From positions 62,001-126,000 of the forward strand of contig WSXX01000011.1 of the NCBI GenBank assembly GCA_009773515.1: a stretch of DNA of 64,000 nt, written 5' to 3'. The DNA is from Bacteroidota bacterium. Its GTDB lineage: Bacteria > Bacteroidota > Bacteroidia > Bacteroidales > Lentimicrobiaceae. Every line of letters starts with the position of its first letter. Within the stretch, counting starts at the first letter, position 1. The notes beneath the pieces were generated by a model. It did no database searches. It was not told the DNA's origin and worked only from the letters and a program-made list of their open reading frames with translations. The translations under genes and the position numbers were made by a program. Shown piece after piece: positions 56,143 to 64,000 of the stretch.

Positions 56143-56595
56143 TCAACAGAGTAGTAATGAGTCGTTGTATTCAGCTTCAACCCCTAGTTTGTGTGTGTTT
56201 TCCTTTACTGCCATCGATTTGAACACATCTCTCAGATCATTGTCAGAAGACCTGGATGCCATTTCGAGATATAACTTAAGCGCCAGCCTGATTTTGCGCA
56301 TGGCAATTTCAAGAATTTCGTTGTATTTTAGCTCATCTTCACCATGATAACCATTCAATTGCCCGTTAATTTCAATACCAGCAAATAACTCTTCAGGTAC
56401 TTCGTCATGAGAGGTCTGGCGTAGCCTGCTGAGGCTCACAACCTGCGCAAATTCTTCACGTGCGTAATTGCTGAAAGTTCTCTTTAATCTGGTATTTCTG
56501 GCATTGTGAGCCAGTCTGTTAAAGAGGTTGGCACACTCCTGTGCATTTCTCATTGCAAAGTGAAGCGCGTCATCTTTTGAATTGAGGGTTTTCAT
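56143..56595 (-). CDS. Ferritin-like protein with incomplete diiron site
   Basis: A 150-residue four-helix protein clearly paralogous to the one encoded next to it (56732-57187); the two align end to end with only short gaps. Helix 1 keeps Glu20 (NAQECANLF). In helix 2 the EExxH motif of the paralogue is EEFAQ, so the His is Gln51. In helix 3 KKEKAAFRLY is RKIRLALKLY, so the Glu is Ile. Helix 4 keeps EN-TH (Glu132, His135 in paralogue numbering). Two of the expected metal ligands are therefore lost, and a normal diiron centre is unlikely. It may be a structural partner or a non-metal paralogue. Separate unit: a terminator precedes and another follows. Confidence 0.82.
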   Translation of the reverse strand: MKTLNSKDDALHFAMRNAQECANLFNRLAHNARNTRLKRTFSNYAREEFAQVVSLSRLRQTSHDEVPEELFAGIEINGQLNGYHGEDELKYNEILEIAMRKIRLALKLYLEMASRSSDNDLRDVFKSMAVKENTHKLGVEAEYNDSLLLC

Positions 56596-56684
56596 GGGTT
56601 CAAATTTTGTGTTACTGAGCTGAAGAAAATCTGAAGAAATTATATCATTTATATAAATAAATGCAAAAAGTAACTGATTTTTAT

Positions 56685-56710
56685 AAAAAAAAACCGCTCG
56701 ATTGAGCGGT
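56685..56710 (-). terminator. Intrinsic terminator of the intact ferritin-like gene
   Basis: ACCGCTC (56693-56699), loop GATT, GAGCGGT (56704-56710), then eight Ts on the minus strand. 22 bases past the stop of the 57187-56732 gene. Confidence 0.88.
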
Positions 56711-56731
56711 TTTTTATACTTGAATAGTAAA

Positions 56732-57187
56732 TTAATTTTCCTTCAGCACATGTTGATCATATTCAATCTCGAACCGGAGCTTATGTTTTGACTCTTCAAG
56801 CGCCAAAGACATAAAAACAGCTTTACTTTCAGAATCAGAGGCCAATTGCGACAGATCCATATACAGCCGGAATGCTGCTTTTTCCTTTTTCATTGCAAGT
56901 ACCAGAGCTTCGTCATATTTCATCTCAGGGCCAGGAAAAACATCGACCATATAATCACTTATTTTCAGATCGTTAATTATTTCATTGCTTACACTCATCA
57001 GACCTGTTTCTCTGATTGTCATAAGCTTTGCCTTGTGACCCATCTCCTCATGGGCGTATTGCCTGAAAATCTGCTTCATTTCCGGATTATTTACCTGACT
57101 TGACAGCCGGGTATAAAAATCAACGGACTCCTGTTCAGAGTTTATTGCAAAAAGGAGGATTTCATCGATACTGTTGAAGGATTTCAT
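56732..57187 (-). CDS. Ferritin-like (rubrerythrin-type) diiron protein
   Basis: A 151-residue four-helix bundle with an apparently complete ligand set: helix 1 SEQESVDFY (Glu20), helix 2 AHEEMGHK (Glu48, His51), helix 3 MKKEKAAF (Glu102), helix 4 LEESKHK (Glu132, His135). This is the rubrerythrin-like pattern without the C-terminal rubredoxin domain, so it could act as a peroxide or oxygen detoxifying protein or an iron store. It has its own promoter and terminator. The paralogue at 56143-56595 follows. Context with a flavodiiron protein nearby fits oxidative-stress handling, though they are separate units. Confidence 0.88.
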   Translation of the reverse strand: MKSFNSIDEILLFAINSEQESVDFYTRLSSQVNNPEMKQIFRQYAHEEMGHKAKLMTIRETGLMSVSNEIINDLKISDYMVDVFPGPEMKYDEALVLAMKKEKAAFRLYMDLSQLASDSESKAVFMSLALEESKHKLRFEIEYDQHVLKEN

Positions 57188-57210
57188 AGAAAAAAAGAGT
57201 TTGTTGCTGA

Positions 57211-57218
57211 CAAATATA
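57211..57218 (-). promoter_or_regulatory. -7 promoter element of the ferritin-like gene
   Basis: Minus strand TATATTTG, a perfect TAnnTTTG, 24 bases upstream of the ATG; -33 unclear. Confidence 0.5.
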
Positions 57219-57393
57219 AATATTTCCTTAAGCCGGACGATAGTGTTTTAAAATTTTATACCATCTGCAAACGCCACACTTTTCTCTATATTACTCTGTG
57301 ACAGCACGTTAAAAAAATTACCTGATCCATAAAACCTTTAGAAAGTAAAATTTTCAGTAAAACACTTATCATCAGCTTTTCAATTTGCATTAA

Positions 57394-57421
57394 CAAAAAA
57401 AGCCCCGGAAGAATCCGGGGC
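57394..57421 (-). terminator. Intrinsic terminator of gdhA
   Basis: GCCCCGGA (57402-57409), 4-base loop, TCCGGGGC (57414-57421), followed by eight Ts on the minus strand; 34 bases past the stop. Confidence 0.9.
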
Positions 57422-57454
57422 CTCAGGTAATTCAACACATAATAAATCCGGAGA

Positions 57455-58792
57455 TCAGATAACTCCCTGATCAAGCATGGCATTTGCTACTTTAAGGAAA
57501 CCAGCAATGTTGGCACCCTTTACGTAGTTAACATAACCATCTTCCTGTTTTCCGTATTTTACACACTGACTATGAATCTCGGTCATAATCTGGTGCAGTT
57601 TAGCATCAACTTCATCTGCAGTCCAGCTGATTTTCATCGAATTCTGGGTCATTTCCAGTCCTGAAGTAGCAACACCACCGGCATTTACAGCTTTTCCAGG
57701 TCCAAACATAACTTTATTTTCGAGGAACACATTAACTCCATCAGGAGTTGTTGGCATGTTAGCTCCTTCAGCAACACAGATAACTCCGTTTGCAACAAGC
57801 GCTTTAGCATCTTCGAGTCCAAGCTCGTTCTGAGTAGCACAAGGCAAAGCAACATCGCACTTCACTTCCCATGGGCGTTTACCCTGGTGGAACTGTGCAT
57901 TGGGAAATTCATAGGAATATGGTTTTACGATATCCTGGTTTGATGCGCGGAGTTCAAGCATATAATCAATCTTAGCACCTGAAATTCCATCAGGATCATA
58001 GATATAACCATCAGGACCTGAAATGGTAACTACTTTACCACCTAATTCAGTAACCTTTGAAGCAGCACCCCATGCAACATTACCAAAACCACTGATAGCA
58101 ACAGTTTTACCTGTGAAATCAAGTCCTTTGGTTTTCAGCATTTCATGAGCAAAATAAACAGCACCAAAACCTGTAGCTTCGGGTCTGAGAATACTTCCAC
58201 CCCAGTTGCGGCCTTTACCTGTAAGAACACCTGTGTGCTCTGAAGCAAGTTTCTTGTACATTCCGTACATGAAACCGATCTCACGGCCACCAACTCCGAT
58301 GTCACCGGCTGGAACGTCGGTTTCAGGACCAATCATTTTCCACAACTCAAGCATAAATGCCTGGCAGAAACGCATAATTTCAGCGTTTGACTTTCCTTTA
58401 GGATCGAAATCGCTGCCACCTTTACCACCGCCCATAGGAAGTGTGGTGAGGCTGTTCTTGAAAATCTGCTCGAAACCGAGGAATTTCAGGATGCTGAGGT
58501 TAACACTCGGGTGGAAGCGCAGACCACCTTTGTAAGGTCCGATTGCGCCATTGAACTGGACTCTGTAACCAAGGTTTACGTGAACCTTGCCATTGTCGTC
58601 AACCCAGGATACTTTGAATGTCAGAATACGGTCAGGCTCAACTATACGCTCGACTATACCGGCTGATTCAAACTGTGGGTTCTCGTTGTAAATGTCTTCG
58701 ATAGATTCAAGAACCTCGCGTACTGCTTGCAAGTACTCAACTTCTCCCGGATGTTTTTTCTCCAGGTCGGTCATGATTTTTTCCAGATTCAT
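57455..58792 (-). CDS. gdhA: Glutamate dehydrogenase (NADP-type)
   Basis: A 445-residue enzyme that makes glutamate from 2-oxoglutarate and ammonium, the main ammonium-assimilation route when nitrogen is ample. Motifs: GYRVQFNGAIGPYKGGLRFHPSV, LPMGGGKGGSDFDPKG with the catalytic lysine (K124), and the dinucleotide fold VAISGFGNVAWGAA. Length and the KGGxxFDP pattern fit the hexameric class-I enzymes such as E. coli GdhA; cofactor preference (NADP) is inferred from similarity. An ATG six codons in is a possible alternative start. It has a strong promoter, a palindrome at the transcript start and a terminator, so it is a single-gene unit. Cytoplasmic. Confidence 0.95.
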   Translation of the reverse strand: MNLEKIMTDLEKKHPGEVEYLQAVREVLESIEDIYNENPQFESAGIVERIVEPDRILTFKVSWVDDNGKVHVNLGYRVQFNGAIGPYKGGLRFHPSVNLSILKFLGFEQIFKNSLTTLPMGGGKGGSDFDPKGKSNAEIMRFCQAFMLELWKMIGPETDVPAGDIGVGGREIGFMYGMYKKLASEHTGVLTGKGRNWGGSILRPEATGFGAVYFAHEMLKTKGLDFTGKTVAISGFGNVAWGAASKVTELGGKVVTISGPDGYIYDPDGISGAKIDYMLELRASNQDIVKPYSYEFPNAQFHQGKRPWEVKCDVALPCATQNELGLEDAKALVANGVICVAEGANMPTTPDGVNVFLENKVMFGPGKAVNAGGVATSGLEMTQNSMKISWTADEVDAKLHQIMTEIHSQCVKYGKQEDGYVNYVKGANIAGFLKVANAMLDQGVI

Positions 58793-58857
58793 CTTGAGGA
58801 TGTTTTAGGATGGTTAATTTATGTGAAATTTGTAACAATGTTATCTGAATAACAGGG

Positions 58858-58890
58858 CAAATTTATGTCATAAAAAATGATATTTCCAAA
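58858..58890 (-). promoter_or_regulatory. gdhA promoter with adjacent palindrome
   Basis: Minus strand TTTG (58887-58890), 21-base spacer, TAAATTTG (58858-58865), a full consensus match. TGTTAT-CTGA-ATAACA (58839-58854) is a perfect 6-base inverted repeat covering the likely transcript start, a candidate operator. Confidence 0.7.
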
Positions 58891-59024
58891 TTTACCTGAA
58901 AAGAAATTTTTATTCCGATTTTCTCAGACCTCATCCAGCTAAATTTTTATAAATCAATTAGTTTAGAATAATTCTAAAGAGTAATTCCCATCAGTTTATC
59001 CTACAACCCATTGACTGAAATAAG

Positions 59025-59696
59025 CTATTTGGTTACAGCAGAATTTTCAGGATTTTCGGTCACCACATCATCAACATAATAAACTGTGCTTATCAGCTCA
59101 CCATTCTGGTCAAAAGTTTTTTCAGGACCGTTTCTGAGGTTATTTTTATAATTAACTTCCTTCCAGAGTTTGCCATTTACATGAAATGCCAGCTGAACAC
59201 CTTCACCCATTTTGTATGAGCCCTGTCCTATTTTAAATCCGAACTCATTGTAGTAAGTCCATTCACCATCAAACATGCCGTTTGAATACATCCCATCAAT
59301 CATTAGATCGCCGTTTATATGATACACGCGATAGGGACCGTGAAGTGTGTCATTGCGATACGTTTTCTCGTCAATCTTGGCACGGGTCTCATTCCATTGA
59401 ACCGACAAGCCATTACGTTTGCCGTTTTCATACATTTCTTCTGACTGTTTGCGGCCATTGTAATGCCAACGGGTGGTTTTGCCATGCAATTCACCATTCT
59501 GATATTCAACTTCGAGTTCTTTGCTGCCGTTCAGGAAGTAATATGTAGTAGTTCCGTGCTGCTTTTTCCCCTTAAACTGCTGCACAAGTTTGATTGTTCC
59601 ATCCGGGTGTTTCTCAACAACTTCCCGCTTACAGGAAATAAAAATCAAAGAAATCAGTCCAAGAATTAAAAATTGCTTAATTGTTTTTTTTATCAT
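59025..59696 (-). CDS. MORN-like (YwqK-type) repeat lipoprotein
   Basis: A 223-residue protein with signal and lipobox FISC (Cys22). From about residue 28 to 205 it has some eight copies of a repeat like YxNGxxxGxxxxYYxNG (for example YYFLNGSKELEVEYQNGELHGKTTRWHYNGR and YSNGMFDGEWTYYNEFG), the pattern of MORN or YwqK 'toxin-antitoxin antitoxin' annotations. That label is a database name; no toxin partner is visible here. The beta-strand solenoid would be exposed in the periplasm or at the surface. It lies 70 bases after the glycosyltransferase gene in the same direction. Function unknown. Confidence 0.85.
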   Translation of the reverse strand: MIKKTIKQFLILGLISLIFISCKREVVEKHPDGTIKLVQQFKGKKQHGTTTYYFLNGSKELEVEYQNGELHGKTTRWHYNGRKQSEEMYENGKRNGLSVQWNETRAKIDEKTYRNDTLHGPYRVYHINGDLMIDGMYSNGMFDGEWTYYNEFGFKIGQGSYKMGEGVQLAFHVNGKLWKEVNYKNNLRNGPEKTFDQNGELISTVYYVDDVVTENPENSAVTK

Positions 59697-59766
59697 TTTT
59701 AAAAGATTTTTTTCAATTTCTGCCAGATGATTTTTTCTGGTAAAAGCCCGAAAATAAGCTTAATAC

Positions 59767-61659
59767 TTACTTCTCTACATCTGATTCAACCACCAATGAG
59801 ATAAAATCCGGGTAAATGGATTTGAGTTTCGGGTTCCAAACATACAACTTCATCCGTTTATGGAAAAGTTTTTTTTCGGAGACCGGAATGGTTAATCTTA
59901 TCTTACTGTTGGAATTTTCACGGGTAAACAGGTCGAATCTGGCGGCTGACCAGAATAAGGTTTCGCCGTTTTCATCGTGAAATGAAGCCACCAGGAGTGC
60001 GCCACTCAAACTATCGGCAATACTTAAGGAAGCCACTGCAACCAATGCATCAATGCCTTCAAAATCAGGATAAGTATCGCTAACTTTTCCTTCAAAACCA
60101 GGAAAAAACTCAGGACCTTTGATATTCTCTGTAAAAGCAGAAGTGTCTGCCTGATACAGTTTCAGATAAAAAATCGTATCAGTAGTGCGAATCAGACACT
60201 TTTCGCTGCTTTCTTTGCCGTAAATCGCAGTTTCTGATAAACCTTCGAAATTAACACGCTCCATCAAACAGGGAAACCTTGCAAGAATCATATCCCTTAC
60301 TTCAAAAGGTGCAGGCTTGGTCCAGGCATAAGAGAAATAAGGTGTTTCACAATTATCCAGAATACGTTTTAAGCTATCCAGATCTGCGCCACCACGATTA
60401 TCAGTCTGGGCAAAAGTTGTCAGATTATTTTGTTCCTCGTCAAGGTAAAACCTTATATACCATGGATTATTTGCGATCATGGCTCTGGTAATATTTTCAG
60501 CACCATATTTTTTGTTCCATTCGGCTATGAAGGCCGCCACTCCTTTGAATTCGCCAAAATGCTGCCTGTTATAGTATCCGGAAACAAAAACCGTTTGCAC
60601 AATTCCAGAAAGCAATACTACGGCAAGCATCGGACTTATCCACTTTACCGGAATATTTCCGGCAAATGAAAAGATAAATCCCAAAAGGAAAGGAAAAGAA
60701 AAAATAAGTACGCTGTGCTGCAAAACAGGATTTACAAATCTGGAATAGAAAAATCCTATCAATAGAGGAAGCAGGAACAAAATCAGTGAAATGATTCTGA
60801 ATTTCAGCAGTCCGGAAGTTTTTTTATAGGTAAAAAACTGAAAAGCACCAATCAGAACAAGCAAAAGAGCAATAATGTAAGAATTGTTAAAAACGTAAGC
60901 AAGATGTTCGAAAAGCCAGGTCCATTCTGGTTTGGCAAGCCATAGTCCGACACCTCCAATGCTCAGGTGGTTCAGTGTAATATATATGTGTGGACTAAAA
61001 ATGACTGCTGCCAGTATTCCTGCGCCAAGGTAATGAGGTATTCTATCCTTTTTCAGGAAGAATAATCCCGTTATTCCGGCAATCAATGCAAGTAAAAAGC
61101 TGAAGTAATGGTTATACATACAAGCTGCTGCGCTGAGAGAAAATGCAAGCGCTATCCCGATTTTTGGTTCTTCATCAAAAAGCAGCTTTGTCCAATACCA
61201 GGCCATTATCATACTGAATGTCAGGCCAATGCCATAAGGTCTGGCTATCTGACTATAAAGCAAAGGAAAAGCAAGGAATGCTATAAATGCGCCCGCCAGA
61301 AGTCCGGTTGCGGGAGAAAACCATCGGGAAAATGTTTTTATGGTGAACCAGATTCCCAATCCGCCGGCCAATGCAAAAGGGAGCCGGACGATCCATTCAT
61401 CCATCCCAAAAAGTTTCGACCAGTAAAAAAGAAAAACCTGAATTCCTCCGGGATGCCCATCAACATAAAATCCTTTCTGCACAAGCTCACCGAATGAGTC
61501 GTATCCTACCCTGCTGAGTGCACTGAGTTCGTCATTTGAATAGGAAAAATCAAGACGATAAAGCCGTAGAATCAGCCCGGCGAAAACGATAACAATTACC
61601 CACAGATTATACTGTTTGCCGAAATTCAGAGAATTATTTTTGAGGGTTTCTTTATTCAT
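59767..61659 (-). CDS. Family-39-type membrane glycosyltransferase
   Basis: A 630-residue integral membrane protein. About eleven helices in the first 370 residues, starting LWVIVIVFAGLILRLYRLDFSYSNDELSALS. The conserved acidic pair of PMT/ArnT-like enzymes is seen in the first external loop, YSNDELSALSR, and VDGHPGGIQVFLFYWSKLFG follows, as in GT39 or GT83 proteins using lipid-linked sugars. The C-terminal 250 residues are periplasmic and soluble. Donor and acceptor are unknown; protein or lipid glycosylation are possible. The gene is 25 bases after rlmB and before the MORN-like lipoprotein gene. Confidence 0.85.
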   Translation of the reverse strand: MNKETLKNNSLNFGKQYNLWVIVIVFAGLILRLYRLDFSYSNDELSALSRVGYDSFGELVQKGFYVDGHPGGIQVFLFYWSKLFGMDEWIVRLPFALAGGLGIWFTIKTFSRWFSPATGLLAGAFIAFLAFPLLYSQIARPYGIGLTFSMIMAWYWTKLLFDEEPKIGIALAFSLSAAACMYNHYFSFLLALIAGITGLFFLKKDRIPHYLGAGILAAVIFSPHIYITLNHLSIGGVGLWLAKPEWTWLFEHLAYVFNNSYIIALLLVLIGAFQFFTYKKTSGLLKFRIISLILFLLPLLIGFFYSRFVNPVLQHSVLIFSFPFLLGFIFSFAGNIPVKWISPMLAVVLLSGIVQTVFVSGYYNRQHFGEFKGVAAFIAEWNKKYGAENITRAMIANNPWYIRFYLDEEQNNLTTFAQTDNRGGADLDSLKRILDNCETPYFSYAWTKPAPFEVRDMILARFPCLMERVNFEGLSETAIYGKESSEKCLIRTTDTIFYLKLYQADTSAFTENIKGPEFFPGFEGKVSDTYPDFEGIDALVAVASLSIADSLSGALLVASFHDENGETLFWSAARFDLFTRENSNSKIRLTIPVSEKKLFHKRMKLYVWNPKLKSIYPDFISLVVESDVEK

Positions 61660-61684
61660 TTCCCGGATAACGAAAAATCAAAAA

Positions 61685-62437
61685 TTACAGGTTTGCGGTT
61701 TGCTGCTTCATAATTTCAAACAACAAAATGCCTGTTGCCACAGAAACATTCAGAGAGCCGATGGTACCGCGCATAGGGATACTCACCACCTGATCGCAAC
61801 GCTTCAGGTATTCAGGCGAAACTCCGTCTTCTTCTGAACCCATAATCAGCGCCATTGGCCCCTGAAATGACGCGTTATAATATGGCATATCTCCTTTTTC
61901 GGAAGCAGCCACTATGCTGAGACCACTTGATTTCAGGTAATCGATGGTAGTTTTGAGATTACTGCTTCGGTGCACGGGAAGTGTTGCCAGCGCACCTGCT
62001 GAGGTTTTCAAGGCATCGGCACTAACAGGAGCTCCTCCTTTTTCAGGAATGATAAGTCCGTGAGCTCCGGCACATTCAGCACTGCGGGCAATTGCGCCGA
62101 GATTTCTGACATCGGTAATGCGGTCAAGGATAACAAAAAGCGGGGTTTCTCCTTTTTCGAAAACTGACATCAACAGATTTTCTATTGGCTGAAAAGCAAC
62201 CGGAGAAACATAACAAACCACACCCTGATGAACACCACGAACCAACCGATTCAGCTTTTCGACCGGGACATACTGATATGGAATTGCAAATTCGTTGATC
62301 AATCTGCGTAGTTCAGGCAAAAGTTCGCCTTTAAGCCCGGTCTGAAGCATCAGCCGGTCAATATCTCTGCCTGCCGAAATAGCTTCTATAACAGGGCGTA
62401 TTCCATAAACCAGATTGTTGTCTTTGATCATAACCAT
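61685..62437 (-). CDS. rlmB: TrmH/RlmB-family 23S rRNA 2'-O-methyltransferase
   Basis: About 251 residues; a SPOUT-class methyltransferase. The N-terminal substrate-binding domain begins NNLVYGIRPVIEAI. The C-terminal knot has ILDRITDVRNLGAIARSAECAG, LIMGSEEDGVS and IPMRGTIGSLNVSVATGILLFE, all typical of RlmB, which methylates G2251 in 23S rRNA. The -7 element at 62453-62460 predicts a transcript starting near 62446, which rules out the in-frame TTG at 62455 and favours ATG 62437 (or 62431). First gene of a likely rlmB / glycosyltransferase / MORN lipoprotein run. Specificity is by homology only. Confidence 0.9.
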   Translation of the reverse strand: MVMIKDNNLVYGIRPVIEAISAGRDIDRLMLQTGLKGELLPELRRLINEFAIPYQYVPVEKLNRLVRGVHQGVVCYVSPVAFQPIENLLMSVFEKGETPLFVILDRITDVRNLGAIARSAECAGAHGLIIPEKGGAPVSADALKTSAGALATLPVHRSSNLKTTIDYLKSSGLSIVAASEKGDMPYYNASFQGPMALIMGSEEDGVSPEYLKRCDQVVSIPMRGTIGSLNVSVATGILLFEIMKQQTANL

Positions 62438-62452
62438 CTTTTTTTGAGGTTG

Positions 62453-62460
62453 CAAAGATA
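62453..62460 (-). promoter_or_regulatory. -7 promoter element of rlmB (decides the start)
   Basis: Minus strand TATCTTTG, a perfect TAnnTTTG, directly followed by CAACCTC. The leader is only about 10-15 bases to the first ATG. The -33 region (TGTG) is weak. Confidence 0.55.
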
Positions 62461-62722
62461 GTGCGAAGAATGGAATGACACAGTGATAGATAGCCGGAAT
62501 GATGGAATGTTTAATGAAAGTGATATTTAAGGTGAGCCCTTAACCTTTTGCAAAATTGATTTTTTATGATGCAATCTCAGCCAAAATTGCGAAATTAGCA
62601 CTTTATAAACCTATGATTCCGGCTTTTGCTTTTGAGTTGATATTCCGCTGAAAACGGGAAGATTAACCAAAAAATCAATACTGATATTTATCTGATCCGG
62701 GTTCTGAAATTTTAGAAGCTTC

Positions 62723-64000
62723 ATGAATAACTTTCTGGTTTACAAGTCTTCTGCCGGTTCGGGCAAAACATATACACTGATGCTCATTTACCTGACCATC
62801 ATACTGAAAGAGCCTGCACGATACCGGAACATTCTTGCGATTACGTTCACCAATAAAGCAGCAAATGAGATCAAGCAGCGCATTGTTGCCAGTCTGAAGC
62901 TTGTTGCTGAAATTGACGAATCGAATATTCATGCAAAACACAGCCACCTGATCACTGCTTTGATAAAAGGTACTGGTCTGGAATTTAAGGATATCAGAAA
63001 AAATGCAGATCAGGCTTTGACAATGATTCTGCACAATTACAGTGATTTCGCGGTTTCAACCATCGATTCCTTTGTTCACAAAGTAATCAGGGCATTTGCT
63101 TTCGATCTTAAACTTTCAATGAGTTTTGAGGTAGAGATGGACAGCCAGTTACTGCTTTCTCTGGCAGTTGAAGATATACTTGCCGCCGCCGGATCTGACA
63201 ATGAACTGACTGAAATACTCGTTAATTTCATTCAGCAAAAAACTGAGGAAGACGAAAGCTGGCAGATTGATCGTTTGCTGATAGATTTTGCAAAGAATCT
63301 CTTCAGGGAGGACGCTTTAGAATATTTGCCACTCATACAGAACATGAATGCTTCAAAAGTTTCTGAAATTAGCCAGTCAATCAGAAAGTTTGTCAAAAAT
63401 TATGAAAGCTCCCTGATTTCGCTGGGAAAAGAAGCCATAAGCCTTATCAATCAGCAAGGGCTTGACGAAAATTTATTCATCGGAAAATCAAAGGGAGTTT
63501 ACAGTTTCTTTAAGAATTACAGCCTGGGCATTAAATTAAAAGCACCGCCATCGGCAACCGTAGTAAAAAATATTGAAGCAGATTCGTGGTTGAGTCCCGA
63601 AGGCAGAAAATCACCTTTAAAGGATAATTTGCTGTCAATAACGCCTCATTTAACGGATATTTTCCGTAAAATAGAACAACACAAAGATCTCCATGACGAA
63701 AGAGCAACTATTCTTGAAATGGTGCGGCAGCAGCTTTATCCGATGTCGGTGCTGAGTGAGGTACGAAACAGGCTTGAACTGATCAAGAAAGAGCGGAATA
63801 TTCTGCCTATCGCGGAATTCAACCGTATTGTCGGAACCATTGTTTCTGAAGAACCGGTTCCATTTATTTATGAGAGAATCGGCGAACGATTCAGACATTA
63901 CATGATTGATGAATTTCAGGATACCTCTGTGCTTCAATGGCTTAACCTGATGCCTCTGATCGAAAATTCACTTTCCACAGGTGGAGTGAATATGATTGTC
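62723..64000 (+). CDS. UvrD/AddA-type helicase, N-terminal part (runs off the window)
   Basis: 426 codons from the ATG at 62723 with no stop, cut at the window edge. The protein begins MNNFLVYKSSAGSGKTYTLM, with Walker A SAGSGKT at about residues 9-15 and motif Ia AITFTNKAANEIKQRI. A second set includes YSDFAVSTIDSFVHKVIRAFA, and the Walker B box is HYMIDEFQDTS (near residue 398). This is the superfamily 1 UvrD/Rep fold; the AddA-like start suggests a RecBCD/AddAB-type recombination nuclease-helicase. The C-terminal helicase and nuclease domains would lie beyond 64000. Divergent from rlmB. Which of UvrD, AddA or a relative it is cannot be fixed from this part. Confidence 0.92.
   Translation, partial: MNNFLVYKSSAGSGKTYTLMLIYLTIILKEPARYRNILAITFTNKAANEIKQRIVASLKLVAEIDESNIHAKHSHLITALIKGTGLEFKDIRKNADQALTMILHNYSDFAVSTIDSFVHKVIRAFAFDLKLSMSFEVEMDSQLLLSLAVEDILAAAGSDNELTEILVNFIQQKTEEDESWQIDRLLIDFAKNLFREDALEYLPLIQNMNASKVSEISQSIRKFVKNYESSLISLGKEAISLINQQGLDENLFIGKSKGVYSFFKNYSLGIKLKAPPSATVVKNIEADSWLSPEGRKSPLKDNLLSITPHLTDIFRKIEQHKDLHDERATILEMVRQQLYPMSVLSEVRNRLELIKKERNILPIAEFNRIVGTIVSEEPVPFIYERIGERFRHYMIDEFQDTSVLQWLNLMPLIENSLSTGGVNMIV

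Noticed and set aside
59025-59696. Reading the MORN-like lipoprotein as an antitoxin of a toxin-antitoxin system
   Set aside because: It carries a lipoprotein signal and has no toxin gene next to it; the antitoxin label is a database name only.

Overview
The window looks like a chromosomal segment of a Bacteroidota bacterium, probably Bacteroidales-like. Evidence seen directly: a primary sigma factor of only 288 residues without region 1.1; promoters with the Bacteroidota -7 element TAnnTTTG in front of many genes; a type IX secretion C-terminal sorting domain; an ECF sigma/FecR/TonB-receptor/DUF4249 unit; many signal-peptidase-II lipoproteins; and base composition around 40% GC by eye. The species cannot be named from this. 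I see no rRNA, tRNA, CRISPR array, prophage or complete insertion sequence.

Layout. 1-4.4 kb: start of a membrane-anchored protein (cut by the window edge), an outer-membrane protein, and a purD / membrane protein / rnhB operon. 4.7-6.8 kb: an elongation factor G gene outside any ribosomal-protein operon. 7.3-15.5 kb: three large sensor kinases on the plus strand. 15.5-24.4 kb, minus strand: RNase Z, ribosomal protein S1, YidC, CTP synthase, a lone response regulator and the primary sigma factor. 24.5-31.4 kb: an HtrA protease, then on the plus strand dapF, an acetyltransferase, mltG, a phosphohexomutase and a DUF2279 protein. 31.4-39.5 kb is more accessory: a TetR regulator, a helix-hairpin-helix protein, a papain-like protease lipoprotein paired with a pentapeptide-repeat lipoprotein, a small membrane protein, a type IX-secreted protein, about 1 kb of repeat-rich non-coding DNA, and an orphan lipoprotein. 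39.8-45.0 kb: ECF sigma, FecR, TonB-dependent receptor and DUF4249 lipoprotein. 45.3-48.4 kb: nitroreductase and secreted beta-hexosaminidase. 48.5-56.0 kb: a BatA-like membrane protein, topoisomerase IV subunit A, flavodiiron protein and a lipoprotein, co-directional and tightly packed. 56.1-58.8 kb: two ferritin-like paralogues and glutamate dehydrogenase. 59.0-64.0 kb: a MORN-like lipoprotein, a family-39-type glycosyltransferase, RlmB, and divergently the start of a UvrD/AddA-type helicase that runs off the window.

Most genes are housekeeping (translation, nucleotide synthesis, envelope biogenesis, nitrogen assimilation). The more unusual signals are mostly between genes: a 20-21 base motif shared by the 5' leaders of the EF-G and S1 genes; a short element with terminal inverted repeats and 9-base flanking direct repeats between rpsA and yidC; two distant copies of a foldable repeat at 4.55 kb and 45.1 kb; a 570-base zone packed with small hairpins and direct repeats near 38 kb; a possible attenuator in the pyrG leader; and a ferritin-like paralogue that has lost two predicted metal ligands. 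I did not find a clear new defence, secretion or biosynthetic system, and do not claim one.
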